The notes: a model not told the origin generated them from the sequence alone. A stretch of DNA of 64,000 nucleotides from Sclerotinia nivalis (GCA_029531795.1 JAPEIS010000011.1:992001-1056000), one strand, 5' to 3'; positions 42,148 through 54,429 are shown, numbered from the stretch's first letter. Program-made: numbers and translations.

Positions 42148-43490
42148 TCAGATAACCGGACCAGAATCCCTCCTCCATCCCTTAGCTTTCATATTCCCTT
42201 CAATCGCCTTCCAAATATTCTCCACGACTTCCTTATCCCTCCACCTACTGGCCGGACCTGCTTGTGGAGTCCATCTTTCAACTTGCGAAGCCAAGACTCC
42301 ACTTCCCCATCCCTTAACTGTATCCGGTAGACTTTCTCCTCTGAATCCTACAAATAAGCCTAGAGTGTTCCTGAATAAATCTGTAGGCTGTGGCCATTTG
42401 TAGCTCTTAAACTGCCAAATCTGGCCAGTAGTGAAAACAGCCACGACTCTCGACCAATATTCGGGCTTGAATTGCTCTGGTGTATCCACAATAATGAAAC
42501 GAATTGGCCGCGCAGGATCTATAGAAGGTATGAAACGTGAAATATGTAAGATTGAGGCCGAGGAACTGGACGTAGAACTCGCAGAGTCTGGGGGGATGAA
42601 TGCGCCGCCTTCGAGGAATGATTTGATATTAGACATGCGAAGAATAGAAGACGCGGATGGAGAGAGAAGTATAATGGGATCTGGGCGGCGGACGGGAGCT
42701 TTAAGGTTATGGGCGAGTGCTGGGTTGTTTGCAAGATTTTGTGCGGCGGAGTGTGAAGATTTGCGTGAGAGGAATGGTGATGCGAGTTTGCGGACATGAG
42801 AGAAATCCTACATTAAATTAGTTAGTTTTCAACCTCACAAATTGTAGTTCTTGCAAAGATCAAGACATGGCAACAAGCACATACGGTAGGTTTGATCCCT
42901 CTCAACACACTATTCCTATCTCCCATCCTCCTTTCACCATTATAAATCTCCGCCAGCCTAGGATCAATATTCTTCCCCTGCCTTCCCCCAGCACCACTGG
43001 TAACTGGTACTATTCCCCCAGCCGCCCCAGAAGCAACCTGTGCCGACGCTGTCGCATTTGACGTATCCGAAGCTAAAGGCTTGATATATTGCGATTCATC
43101 CGACGCGCCCTCCAACCACGTAATGAGATCCAAACGTTCCACAAACGACAAATTTTGAATCTCACCACCAGCGCCACCCTCTCCCGCGAGTTGCGCGCTC
43201 AATGCCGTTGACGAGGCATTATATTCCGGGATCGCAAGTTCGCGTTGCTGCCACGCAAAGTAGATGCTGCGAAGATTCACAGGTTTGTCAGACGATATGA
43301 AACGTGTGGGTGTCGTAAGTGGAATCGATACTTGGAGGGGTGAGGTGAAATGTAAGTAGGTTGCTGTTGCTAAACTCAGGTCTACTGAGGATGCTGAAGA
43401 GCCATCTTCTGTGGTGGTGGGTATGCAAGGACTTTCTGAAGCGATTGATTGGCGCAAGAGGAGTAAAGGGTCTTGATCGGAAGCTGACAT
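42148..43490 (-). CDS. CDC73: CDC73 / parafibromin, Paf1 complex subunit
   Basis: Subunit of the Paf1 complex, which travels with RNA polymerase II and promotes histone modification and 3' end formation. Exon 1 43490-42885, donor GTATGT, acceptor ATGTAG, exon 2 42807-42148; 421 aa. The start is ATG 43490 (MSASDQDPLLLLRQSIAS); the frame opens slightly earlier only from a GTG. N-terminal part: LRQSI..., KPVNLRSIYFAWQQRELAIP, LDLITWLEGASDESQYI, then GKNIDPRLAEIYNGERRMGD. The C-terminal Ras-like domain is clear: RRPDPIILLSPSASSILRMS, NIKSFLEGGAFIPP, RPIRFIIVDTPEQFKPEYWS, RVVAVFTTGQIWQFKSYKWP, LFRNTLGLFVGFRGE. Length close to yeast Cdc73 (393). Confidence 0.94.
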
Positions 43491-43927
43491 TATGGTCAAT
43501 TCGATTGATGCCACAAGATGAGATAGATTTTGGTTGTTGTTACTTGGATGGAAGAGGAAGCAAGATTGCTAAAAGGTGAGCTCTTGCAGCTTGTCACGAT
43601 CCTAAAGAAATTACGGCTGCCGACTCAAACCATAAGCGAATTGAATGTTCTCGGCTGTAAAATTCCCCCCTTTACGAACGAACCGTATTGAATATGAGCG
43701 TTGTCACAAGATTCTTTAAAAACTAGAGGTGTATGTAAATGTGATTGCAGAACGTTTGTTTACTGGTGTTCAAGCTAGAACGAACTACAATAAAAAGGCA
43801 GAATAGTGTGCAAAAATTCGCTCAATTTAGTGACTACGATACAGTTGCCAATCTACACCCGCTATTAGTCCACGGATTCCTGTAGGTCTTTATCCAGCAA
43901 CCAAGCTCAGGATGGCCCTTTCCAATT
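43491..43927. other. Intergenic, CDC73 promoter
   Basis: About 440 bp between two minus-strand genes; no feature recognised. Confidence 0.4.
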
Positions 43928-45927
43928 TCAATCTGATGCCGTCACTACTATCTCAATTTCAGGTGTATGACTTCTACTGGTATTAGGCGAATGACCTCTG
44001 TTTTTGCCGCGGCCATGCAATGGGCATATTCCCTGGCTTTCGCTTATATGCAGAGGGTTCGCTGGGCAGAGAGGACTGTTAGGTAAGTGATCGGGGACGT
44101 TGAGTTCAAAATGCTGGGCTTTTGGAATATGTTGTGATGCAGAACATTTCACAGTCGAAGATCCCCTCAACGTGGAACATTTTTCGGAATCTGACGACTC
44201 ACGACGACTCCCTGGGGTCAACAGTGTTGGGGTCTTCAGAAGGTTTCGCAAGGCCGAACGATTCGTGTCGCGTCGCGGTCTCGCTGCACCGATACAATGT
44301 TTGTCCGACACTTTGTGCTCGCTCTCGTACGGAAATATGTTTGGAAGAAAGCCACGCCGTTCTCGCTTGGGGGACCATTGCGGTGTGTCATGGCGTTGTG
44401 CTTCCTAGGTTCGTGTTGTCAATTCATGTCCCTAACAGTATAGTAAAGCCCGGTGTTTATGGCTCTGATCGAAAGAGATGTGAAGTGACTATTGAAAATC
44501 GCAAAACTGCATCGGCGGCGATAGTGACAACAAGGGCACTTACAGACGGTAGAAAAGTAGGTGCATCATGGTCCGATATTTCAACTGGGGGTGTCAATAT
44601 AGAGTTTCACATGTCAGTTCGCTCTAGATCAATCACCTTTCACGTAAGATTTCCCTGCTGTGCCAATATAACGAGATCCAGATTTTGGTGTCCCCATTGG
44701 TGTTTTTCCAGCCAATAGATCACATATAGAACTAGTTGCCGATATCGAGTGGTCAGATAATCTCCGGTGCCATGGAGCGCCGAATCTCCATCGGCGTTTC
44801 GATCCATCAGATGCATTTGAAGATGCTGTAGTCGGAGGTTCACCATGAAGCTTATCAGCGTGTATATCGAAATAGCCAACGACACCTTCGAGAACTCGAG
44901 CAGTATGAGTAGTAGATGAAGTAACTCCTGAAGACCCAACAGGTGGTGTCTCGGCCTTCTGTATAAATCTCATTAGTCAATCATCCTAATGGAACAGATC
45001 ATCCACGCATACAATTTTCTTTCTTCTGCTGAAGGGCACTGCAAGATGTCGCCTTTCGATTAGGTTGCGCTTTGTCTTATTATATAGCCCCTCTAGTTCG
45101 CCTGAGGGTGAAACATAACGAGGATAAGTCGGGGATATCGATTGCAACGTATTCAGGAACTTTTCGCTTTTACTTGAAGAAATAGCGGAGCCATGGATGG
45201 AACCTTTGAACGATTGAGCGGAATACTGTTTGGCAACTTTGGAAGAAAAACTTCCCCAAAATCTCCTAGAGCCTTTTGGCGAGGTGGAATCCTCAGAGTC
45301 ATGGCTCTGGCGCTCAGCAGCTCTCGAAAACAAATGACTTTTACTATTTGGCCGTCCTTCTGGATTTTCTGTAGGGCTTAGAAAGTCAGACAATTCTCGC
45401 TCGGCCCAATATCCTGCTGGAAACCACACCCATTCATAACCTGCACGCGCAGGTCGAGGTGGATCAATCGATTGTTGTGGAGCAACTGGTTTTGCATCAT
45501 AACTCCGGGTTACGTTCCAATCTTTCCAATCCGAATTGCTATGAGATAGGCCTTGCGTCAGAGTTTTGTTAATCGAGTCAATGGGCCTCGGATCGAAAAG
45601 TCTCGTGGTATTCCAATCTTGCACATCTTGTCTTGGGGACTTTGTCTCTGCAGCACTTTCGGGTGTGTCCTCAGACGTGTTTCCCTTCGGGGTCCCTTCT
45701 GAAATCTCTGGTGAAATCTGCTTCCAGAAAGCAGATAATGGGGACGGATAGATTGGCGATTCTTCGCTCACTTTCTTTGCCCGCTTTACCGCCTTTGAAG
45801 TAAAATATGACGAGCCACGGAAACTGGAAGAGGGTGTCGCAGAGGTATTGGCGGGAGGAGAGGTTGAGCCATCCGTGCTTTGCTGATGCCGGCGAAGACT
45901 TGGACGTTTCAAGACGCTTTGCGCCAT
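43928..45927 (-). CDS. Hypothetical Ser-rich protein, four exons, about 584 aa
   Basis: Unrecognised. Exons inferred at 45927-45013, 44958-44637, 44584-44544 (41 nt) and 44404-43928; donors GTATGC, GTGATT, GTAAGT and acceptors ATACAG, CCCAG, CCTAG all keep phase. The start MAQSVLKRPSLRRHQQS is basic and Ser-rich. Two copies of a short motif stand out at about 100-155: DWNTTRLFDPRP and DWNVTRSYDAKP. Then an aromatic patch, AGYEWVWFPAGYWAERELSD, followed by Ser/Lys sequence. Exon 2 has KRRWRFGAPWHRRLSDHS; exon 4 has SPKRERRGFLPNIFPYE, a NLLKTPTLLTPGSRRESSDS stretch that looks phosphorylatable, and a Cys/His group (CPANPLHI..., ICPLHGRG). No membrane segment. Exon 3 and the second donor are the least certain parts. 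Confidence 0.55.
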
Positions 45928-46614
45928 AAGGTTACCGTGTTTTGACGTTTATGGGGATATGCCATGGGATGATGTCACGAGTGTAAGGAAGTGTAAAAGA
46001 TTTGTATTAGGATAGTAGAGTGCGGGAAAAAGGATATACAGTATCGATTTAAAACAATGACGATGCCCTCTTAACTGGTGCAGGAATGCAAGTCGTCCAT
46101 GCTTCTTTCAGAACTACCGAGGAGAACTCATCCGCTAGCCATCTTTTGGCAGGCACGTTGAAACAGGAGTTATACAAAGGTAGGTATAACTGTATTTCCA
46201 CGAAACCTGCGGGAAGTACTACGAGATTATAATGATGCCTTGAAGTGATCCAAAGCCATCATCATCTTCGGCCTTCCCAGGCTGGTGGTCAATTCTTCAT
46301 ACCAAGGTAGTATATGAGCATGTATGTGAACATATAACTACATATCAAATATTCAATCAATATCGAGGTAAATTTCTCGAAATAAAAAAGTAGGGATAAA
46401 GAAACGACAATCAAGCATTCATGAGCTGCCAGGCACTGGCCACAATTGAAATGGTAAATATCTACTTCAGTTTAAACTCTGTATGAATATATCCGTATCA
46501 GAATCATTATAGACAAAGCTATACAGAAGTTTTACATACCCCTGCACGTCTCCTCTCTCCTCTCCACTATTCTCATCCCAACGTCCTTTCAAATCTGCCC
46601 AAACCCATTCCCAT
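45928..46614. other. Intergenic
   Basis: About 690 bp between minus-strand genes, AT-rich, no coding signal. Confidence 0.4.
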
Positions 46615-47314
46615 CTACCCGCTCCCACCCTGCTCAACCTCCTTCGCAACTTTCGCCTCCATTTTCCTCCTCGCTGCCAGGATCATCTCCTCCCTCCTCT
46701 TCTGCAAAAGCGCCTGTCTTTCATTTTTGTTAGAACTCCAAGCCTGTCCCCCTCCCTGCTTTTGTTTCGATTCCCGTTCCTCGGCTTCTCGTTTTTCCGC
46801 TTGTTCTTCGGCTAGCTTCGCTTTCAGATTATATCGCGTTATTAAATCTGGTTGGCTGGGCTTGGAAGGTTGGGCTGAAGTTGAGGGGGCGACGGGGGTT
46901 GGTGGGAGCGGAGGTTGGAATGATTGGGGGGGCTTTAATAGTTTGTATTAGCGGATGTATGTCAGATGGCATGAGAGAAGAGCATAAATATATGTAGGGT
47001 CTATTGCGAAATGAAGAAGGTATGGCAATACTCACAACTTCTAAGCCTCTACCACTCAATATCCGCTCCGTGGTAGCCACCACATTTCCTCCATTCCGCT
47101 GTAAATCCCACATAATACTCCTCCTCGACACCTGCGGAAACATCTGCAGTATACGCTCTACATCTGCTTCTCGCGCTCGCACATTATTTGCGCTATTGCG
47201 ATTGGAACCCGATGATGCGGTATTGGAGCCGGAGAAAAATAAATAACGTACGGCGAATGCCCCGACCAGGATTACGATCAGGAGTTGTGGGATGTTGATT
47301 GTTTGATCAGACAT
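46615..47314 (-). CDS. CUE1: CUE-domain ER membrane protein, CUE1-like
   Basis: Likely the ER anchor and activator for the ubiquitin-conjugating enzyme UBC7 in ER-associated degradation. Exon 1 47314-47036, donor GTGAGT, acceptor TTAAAG, exon 2 46932-46615; 198 aa, near yeast Cue1 (203). Residues about 8-28 form the N-terminal membrane anchor (IPQLLIVILVGAFAVRYLFF). The CUE domain at about 47-92 has the MFP-type motif (LQMFPQVSRRSIMWDLQRNG) and NVVATTERILSGRG. After a Pro-rich linker comes RYNLKAKLAEEQAEKREAEE and a basic helical end (NERQALLQKRREEMILAARR), placed where Cue1 carries its UBC7-binding region. The order anchor, CUE, Pro linker, C-terminal helices is the main reason for the call. 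Confidence 0.83.
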
Positions 47315-48049
47315 TGTAAAGTCGGAAAGATATCGAAAGTCGTGGGTATGTATGTACTATGCTGAATGATGAGATGAGTTGGCTGATTGGGTATCTTGAG
47401 CTATGCTGATCAATGAACGGAGGTCCAAGGGAACATGAGGAGATTTCAACTGTGTCGAAGCTGATAGAGTGCGATAGCTGGTTTTTTTGGCTAAAATATA
47501 TTGTCTGCGGCCAAACGAGAATCCAGAGCAAGTTTGTGTGCACCTAGAAGTTCTAGAGAGCTTCGAAGTATGTCACGAATTATAAACTAAGGACTCGGGT
47601 GTAATGATAGACAAGTATGGATAAAGGTGATTATTCATCTGTGTGATGATCCGAAGTCTATCCGAAGTTCGCGATTGGCTCCTTTTATGGTTTTGCCTGC
47701 TCAATTCACAATATTGACCATATAGAAATTCATTTAGTAAGCGATAATTCAGGACTTTACAGAAACTTAGGACTTTGTGTATTCAAAAATATTTAAGATA
47801 TAAGTATATCAATTACTGCCGCTATACACCCCATAACTCCATAACTTCGAACTATCCCTTCCCTTTCCTTCCATTCAATCATAACCTCCATAAGCTCTCA
47901 TGGGTATCATATCAATCCGCACTTTTACACCATAGACCAGGTAGTCGAGACTACCGCCTCAATATCATATCATAGAGAGTAAAGATACCCCAGCCTCTCC
48001 ACATGATATTTTCATCTCATAATCCCTCATTGCATTGCCCTTTAATTCG
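47315..48049. other. Intergenic, CUE1-like promoter
   Basis: About 735 bp, no coding signal. Confidence 0.4.
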
Positions 48050-49312
48050 TTATCCTTCCAACTCGGCATGATAGGCTGGCGGCTGGGAAACCACCCCATT
48101 TCTCATATCCTGCCTTCCAGATTCGTCCCTCCTTTCGTGCACAGGAGGCGAAGCCCTATACTCTAACTGGGAAGAAGCACTACGGTGATGAGCTGAGACT
48201 CCCTGGGTTCCTGCGTTTAGTGGCCGGTACGTATTCCAGATATTGCTTCCCGCTGGATTTTGCCATGATGCCACTCTTGCCCTATTACCATCATTACGAA
48301 CGTCATCAGCAGAACTTTGGTAAGACATGCGACCAGTCGAAATTTCTGGGCAGTGTATAGAATCATTCCAGGAGGATGCACTTTCTCGGCGAACGTTGAG
48401 GGCTCGGGGATATGCTGAGGGATCGTATTTAGGATAGATTGGCTTTTCGTTACATTCGGGTTTTGCTTGATGTTGAGGTGGCCCAACTCGAAGGGCTGGA
48501 GGTACTTGCAAGATCTGTAATTGCGGAGTCTGTAAGGTTATTGGTGGATAGGTTATTGGTGGATAGGTTTTTGGTGTTTGTGGAACCTGCGTGTTTTGCA
48601 TAGCAAATGTAGTGTATTGTGGTGAACCAACTTCCGACTCTGCGTACGCACTATCATTGTCATAGTCACTGGCAGGAGAATATGCAGTTGGTGCCTCGGA
48701 CGAGGGCGTTTGTGATGAAGAGGGTCTTGACATGACGAGTTCTGGCGTGCTAAGTGTTTCCTCGTTCAGTCGAGAATTTTTGATAGAGCGATCTAGAATC
48801 TGGGCTTTGACCACTAGACGCTCGACTAACGTGGAGTGTGATTTCTTGAGGGTCTTCTTGACAAAACTTGTCATAACGATGTTGCATTTCATATCCACAT
48901 CTTCTCTCAGCCATAGCCCATCAAGAGGTACACCAGCTCCCATTTCAACCGGTGCAATAGGCTCCCCTGGTAATGATCCACCAAGAGTCCACTTTCCTCT
49001 TATATTTAACCTCATAGGCGCATAGCAATGTGTTTGCAAGCCGTTCTCCAGATCATGGAAGCAGCAGGTGTAGGAGACTTTGCCAGACATCAGTCCTCCG
49101 GGAAGGTATTGTACTCGATCAGTTAAAGAGTACCATAAGCAATGATATTCCTCCGCGGTAGCATTTTGTGGGGGTTTGATCGGGTGCCGTTCTTCTACTA
49201 GAGGATTCAAATCTATCATTTCGGTGTGCGAGCGCAAAGTCTCCATCACTGTCTCTCGTGTGATACCCGTTGGTAACGGCGTCACCGTTGTGAAGACGGT
49301 CCTTTTAGACAT
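48050..49312 (-). CDS. Fungal DUF7053-like protein, 420 aa
   Basis: Single exon, start MSKRTVFTTVTPLPTGITRE. From memory this opening and the following NPLVEERHPIKPP, YHCLWYSLTDRVQYLPGG, GKVSYTCCFHDLENGLQTHC and NIRGKWTLGG match the fungal DUF7053 family, a START/SRPBCC-like fold of unknown function, covering residues 1 to about 185. The domain ends with NIVMTSFVKKTLKKSHSTLV. The rest is Ser/Pro/Gln-rich and disordered, with a small tandem repeat TYPPITYPPIT near 250. No signal peptide or membrane segment. A ligand-binding or lipid-related role is suggested only by the fold guess. Confidence 0.68.
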   Translation of the reverse strand: MSKRTVFTTVTPLPTGITRETVMETLRSHTEMIDLNPLVEERHPIKPPQNATAEEYHCLWYSLTDRVQYLPGGLMSGKVSYTCCFHDLENGLQTHCYAPMRLNIRGKWTLGGSLPGEPIAPVEMGAGVPLDGLWLREDVDMKCNIVMTSFVKKTLKKSHSTLVERLVVKAQILDRSIKNSRLNEETLSTPELVMSRPSSSQTPSSEAPTAYSPASDYDNDSAYAESEVGSPQYTTFAMQNTQVPQTPKTYPPITYPPITLQTPQLQILQVPPALRVGPPQHQAKPECNEKPIYPKYDPSAYPRALNVRRESASSWNDSIHCPEISTGRMSYQSSADDVRNDGNRARVASWQNPAGSNIWNTYRPLNAGTQGVSAHHRSASSQLEYRASPPVHERRDESGRQDMRNGVVSQPPAYHAELEG

Positions 49313-50632
49313 GGTGCCGGATGATAAATTGCGAGTAGACGGTCGATCAAAAGGGAACGAATAGAAAATCGCAGGATCTCAAGAACTGGAGTAGACGAAA
49401 AGATGTAAGAAAGACGGCATGTATGAAACTGTAGATCTTTAAGATAAGACGAACTTATTTAGCCAAAAACGCAGGAAACAAACAAAATAAATGATTTCAA
49501 TATCCACGGATGACCCCGCCTCAAAACCAAATCTAAATTCATTTGTCCTACTTTGCCCTACATAAATGATGTGATCTCTAAATACAAGAATAGAGTTTCC
49601 ACCCCAAATCCGACAAATCATCTTGTCAGCATGATTTATATCGCGCCACCAATTACAATGATTTTAGTGTATTTGTGTGGCTGACGCTGCTGCGGACAGC
49701 TCATATTTTCGGCTACTTCGATTCCGGGGCCATAGCATATGTAACCTCACGGCGCAGTATGTAATAAATCTTGAGAAAAATAAAATGATGTTATTCTTTG
49801 TATTTGCTGAGTTGAGAGGATTTTGAATCCTTTAGAGTTGTTGAATTATAACTGATCAAGATCAATTAATTAATTAGCTTGCCATGGTTAGGAAATCTGG
49901 ATATTAGAATGTCGATTTGCCAAGTATTAGAGAGGATTTGGTACAGCTTAAAACCAAAACTCTAATGAAGTATTTTTGGTGCGTGTTTGGATTAGACGCT
50001 GCAGAGTAAATAATCGTTATATTAGTAGTCAATCTAATGCAGCTTCATGGCGCTCTGCATGTATGTGTAAGCTCATCTGATATACTAGCTAGCTTAGCTC
50101 TATTTTCTGATTTCCATAACTTGGAGCGCCCCTTGCAGAATAATTTTTCGTGAGGTTGTTTGTTGGATCAATTTTCGGGCATTCAAGGCTTTCTCTTCCA
50201 GTCACTACACTACATAAATCGATCATTGTTCAACTTCAATCCAAGTGTATTAATAAATGATATCAATTTAAGGAAAAGACTGGGGTATTTCAGCTGAATT
50301 CAATGTATTAATACTTCTAATCAATTCAATGAACTCAAATCTTCGTTCAATCACAATCAATTTACCCAATCAATTCATTGTTGGACCGTGACTGTGGTCC
50401 GATTGAAAACACCAAGAACAAAGATAGCCTGCTTATATATTAACGTATATTTTAATTTGCTTAAATTGCTGAATTCGTGTCTCATCTACCAGCAAATTTT
50501 ATAATCAAATTCCATCCCATCCTGGAGGGTATATGTGCGATTGGAACCTGAAACCATCCCATAAAGCATGCAAGCTTATTAACAATTGACCCCATTCTCA
50601 ACTCCCTTATGATTACGAAAGCAAGCCTCCAA
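49313..50632. other. Intergenic
   Basis: About 1.3 kb, AT-rich with repeated ATTAAT/ATCAATT words around 49860 and 50240-50370. Contains the promoter of the DUF7053-like gene. No gene seen. Confidence 0.45.
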
Positions 50633-51485
50633 TTACAAAGCTGCCATAACCATAGCAGCAGCAGCACCTCCAACAACCCATTGCGCCTTAGCAGTAATCA
50701 TCGGCATACCTCCAGTAGAAGCAGCGGAACCCGAAGCCGACGAGGAACCAGACGCGCTGGATTTGCTTGAACCAGTTGCTGAGGTACCAGATGTAGTTGG
50801 AGTAGCAGAACTGGTAGTGCTTGCCAATCCAGCGGTAATGGTAACAGGGACGCCGGATAAGAGACTTGCGAGATCGGTGCCAGTGATGGTTGTGCTAGCG
50901 TCTGAGGAAATGGTCGATGTGCCGCTAGACTCGATGTTGGTGCCGGTGCAGTAAGCAGAAGATGAACCAGAGATAATGCAGCCAACGCCATATTCCCTAA
51001 ATAGATAGGTGTTAGTATTGGATTTAAAGTCGTGATTTGCGAAATAGGTACATACGCATGACCAGATGCTGATGGTGCAGCGGTGGAAGCAGTTTCAGTC
51101 ATAGTAATGTCAAAAGCATAATCAACTGTATAAACATATGCGATGGTGGAGGGACCTTGGGTAAAGGTAAAGCTATCTGGAACACCGCAGCTGTTTTCAA
51201 AGTCGAAGTAGGCCGAGGTTGGAGCAGCTGTGGCGGTTGTAGTACCACAGGTAATTGAATACGTAGTGGCGGTAGCGTCCTAGAAAATCGAGTATATGGT
51301 TAGAAAAGATTCGTGATTCCGGTGTTCATGATTTGACCTACGGAAGCAATGATGGAACCAACGAATGGAGTTTGATCATCAGCACCATCAAATCCCATGA
51401 GGTAGAGATTGACAACAGAGCTGGTCTGAGCAGTAACGGTACCCATAAGGGCAGCAACTAGACTTGTGATGGCGATGGCGTGCAT
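50633..51485 (-). CDS. Secreted GPI-anchored Ser/Thr-rich protein, 243 aa
   Basis: Probable cell-wall or plasma-membrane surface protein. Exons 51485-51342, 51279-51056, 50996-50633; donors GTAGGT and GTATGT, acceptors TTCTAG and TTTAG, phases consistent. Residues 1-19 are a signal peptide (MHAIAITSLVAALMGTVTA). The middle is Thr/Ser/Ala-rich with few, probably paired cysteines (ITCGTTT, NSCGVPDSF, GVGCIISG, AYCTGTN). The C-terminal part is a Ser/Gly/Ala stalk (SSASGSSSASGSAASTGG) ending in a hydrophobic tail WVVGGAAAAMVMAAL with no basic residue after it, which is the GPI-attachment pattern. The frame is open upstream of the chosen ATG, but only this start places the signal peptide correctly. 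No enzyme domain. Confidence 0.83.
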
Positions 51486-52835
51486 ATTTGCGGGGGACTT
51501 GATGATGATTGTCTTAAAAACGAAGTTGATCAAAGAAATGAAGTTGTAGTGAAGAAGGAAGATGGGGTATTTAAGCTTGTTACACTGCTTATTTACCCAT
51601 TGAGACACCAACGTAAATCATCTTCTACACCCCTGCATATTGAAAATATAAGCTTAATTTATTATTCAATTTATTATTCTAACCCTTGAGAAACTTCTGA
51701 TTGGGTAAATAATAATTTAATTTAATTTAATGATTGTCCTTACGGTTACTGGTCAGGGCTCTTTTGTCAAAGAGATCACAGCGGTTGCTTCAACGATTCC
51801 CTTAAAGATCCATGACCCTTTATTCCCATTCAGGAATCCCAACACAGGGGTTTCAGTATCACGTAAGGTCTAACGGGTTACCGACTAGGAGAATGAAATC
51901 AGTACTGCGTGGGGAAATGGAGGAATGATTTGATATACAAAGTACTCGTATGGGATCTGCACATGAACTTGATATCGCAGTCCATCTAGTCGATGGATGA
52001 TTGAACTGCTGTAGGACTACTCGAGTAAAGGGGCTGTAAACAACTTTGTGAGCCAATTTTTCGAGACATTGGCAACTGAGTCTGGCTATTCGAATGAAAT
52101 TTACTCGCACCGCACTGCAATGCCAAGAAGGATTGTGAATAAGCCCCCTTTGATCATCTACAGTCGGAAGTGGGATGAAGTGGATCATTTTACCCTCAAT
52201 ATGTTCAAGCTTCCGGCACCAGACACAATTTTATAAGCGGCATCGCGGCACAGTCCGGAAACGGCACATTGACCTTTGAGGCTTGAGGTAGAAGAGGAAG
52301 GGAAGCATATTAACGCCAGGCCTCTTATTTATGCAACAACATGATCATCAACGTGGATGGGTCGATGGATTCTCTGTCGTGAACATCATTCGTTACCGCC
52401 AAATACTTCCCCGAGCTGCACCCCCCCTTCCCCACTCCATACCAAATTATCGGGTAACGAAACAATGTTGTCCATTTACCACGAGGCCGATCCTTGGGGA
52501 TCTGGATGGCAGTGGGTCGACTCCTCTAAATAAATATGGAATTTTTCACGCACATACCAAGAAACCAAGAAATCCAGATGTGGAATTTGACTCCATTTTT
52601 TTTCAATTCATCGGATATATTTCCAGGGATGCAAACTTTATGTGAAGATCAATAACTTTATTCAAAGCTCATCTGAAGTACGTTTGAAATGTTTGTATAG
52701 CCATTATGCCGGCTAGACAACACAATCTTTGGTCTGGTGTCAAGGAATAGTATTCCTATTAACAGCTAATTGTATCAATCGAAGCTTCGACTGAAAGTAT
52801 TCCGGAATCAAAATGGCACCGCTCAAAGAATCTTT

Positions 52836-53432
52836 TCAAATTTTCGGTATCCAAGTGGGTTTCGAACATCCATAGCAAATAGGAGTCTCTGGTGGGATGG
52901 CTTGAATGAATCCACCTTCCACCTTCCTTCCATCTGATACTCGGATCTCTTTCACGCGAGATTGCCAATCTTGCCTAATATCTATGCCGCTAGAAAGGAG
53001 GGAACGAATGCAAGCGAAGAAGTGACCCGCTTCCCATGTTTCTCCAGACCAATAGAGATTTTGCCTCCATCCGAGCACTCGCTTTTTGCACATCGGGCTT
53101 TGAAATTTTAGTTGCTTCAGCAAAGTTTTGAACCTTTTGTTGCATCTCGCACTTTGGAGGCGTTTGTCGATCTTGCTTGGCTTCATATCCCGAGTCATGC
53201 AGTGCATGCCCATTGTTCTTTGCGGCCCGGACAATTTTCCAGACTACTCAACATCAACGGGAGTGGAAGAGATTTTGTCCGAATCAATTGGCTGTCTCCA
53301 TGCTTCAAGCCTACCAGTTTGTTTGTGTTGAGGATGAAATAAGGTTTGGAGAATGTGGAAAGAACTGTCACTAGCGCGATTGGCCCTACTGCTAGCTTCT
53401 CGGATTTGGATCTTTCGCTTGCAAACTTTCAT
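52836..53432 (-). pseudogene. Possible relic gene with one in-frame stop
   Basis: From an ATG at 53432 the minus strand stays open for 62 codons, meets one TAG at 53244-53246, and then continues in the same frame to 52836, about 198 codons in all. The sequence is not low-complexity and reads like protein on both sides (GRLEAWRQPIDSDKISSTP before the stop; NLYWSGETWEAGHFFACIRS and KVEGGFIQAIPPETPICYG after it). I recognise no family. It may be a decayed gene, two exons with a missed intron, or chance. Confidence 0.3.
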
Positions 53433-54409
53433 TGTCCCTTTCTCTGCGTCTCTTTAACTTCCTACTTTTGGGGAAGTTATATCCCTACTTAATTATAAAT
53501 CATTCGTCTTGTAACAAATCCCTCTCCTTACGTGGCTCCCTATCCGTTGACATCAGGTGCTCACTACCTTAAGATTGGCACTGGTTTGTTTCCTTGACAT
53601 AGTTATTGAGCCTGGTTTCAGGCGGCTCTTTCCTATCCTTATTAGTTGTAAGTTGGTTTCTATGCATCCATCTATTTCTGCTAAGCTTCTGATTATGTCT
53701 GGTTCTTTAATGCTTCTGCTGCCTCTGGGTCTTTTTTTGACAACATATTGTCAAGCATGTGAAAGTCCAACCTTTAGTGTACTAGAGAAAGAATCTGCTT
53801 GAAGCACAGATTAATATATCATTCTTACTTGGAATTACAGTACTGCAGAATTTGAAGTTGTTTGAATATTATGTCTAATTGTGGAAGTTTTTTAAATTAA
53901 TACCTCTTCTTGACATGCAGCCTTGACATGTAACCTTGACACGGAGGTATTCATATTCGTCAAGTTAGCAGAAGGTTTTGTCAAGAGCCTCTTCTCCGCC
54001 TCTTAAAGCGGCCAACACTGTGCCTCAAGGAGGCATAGGATGCATCAATGTGAAATTAGCTGTCTAGTGCATGATGTAACGCTTACAAAAGACGTAGGCC
54101 GCTTCATTTCCGAGGTATATTCAAGCATTTATCCTCAACATATGACACAACTCTGGCCTCATTTTCTTTTGCAAAGTGGCAATCCATCGGCTCCGTCTAC
54201 TCAAACTCATTGAGCTGGTATCACTCTTTGCGTCGTTTGCTACATCTTGGAAAGAGCCCATTCGTTCTAAAAATCCCATATAAGATTCAGTCATACATTT
54301 GACCCAGCTATATTGGCGATTTTTGCAGGATATGATCTACAGACGCAGACTTTAATTCTATAGGTCATTTATTCCCACCAGGAGAGCTTCTACGGTGTCG
54401 AGGCTTCAG

Positions 54410-54429
54410 TTTTTTTTTAAAAAAAAAAA
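54410..54429. repeat. T9-A11 inverted homopolymer block
   Basis: Nine T directly followed by eleven A, a perfect self-complementary block flanked by CAG on both sides. Confidence 0.85.
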
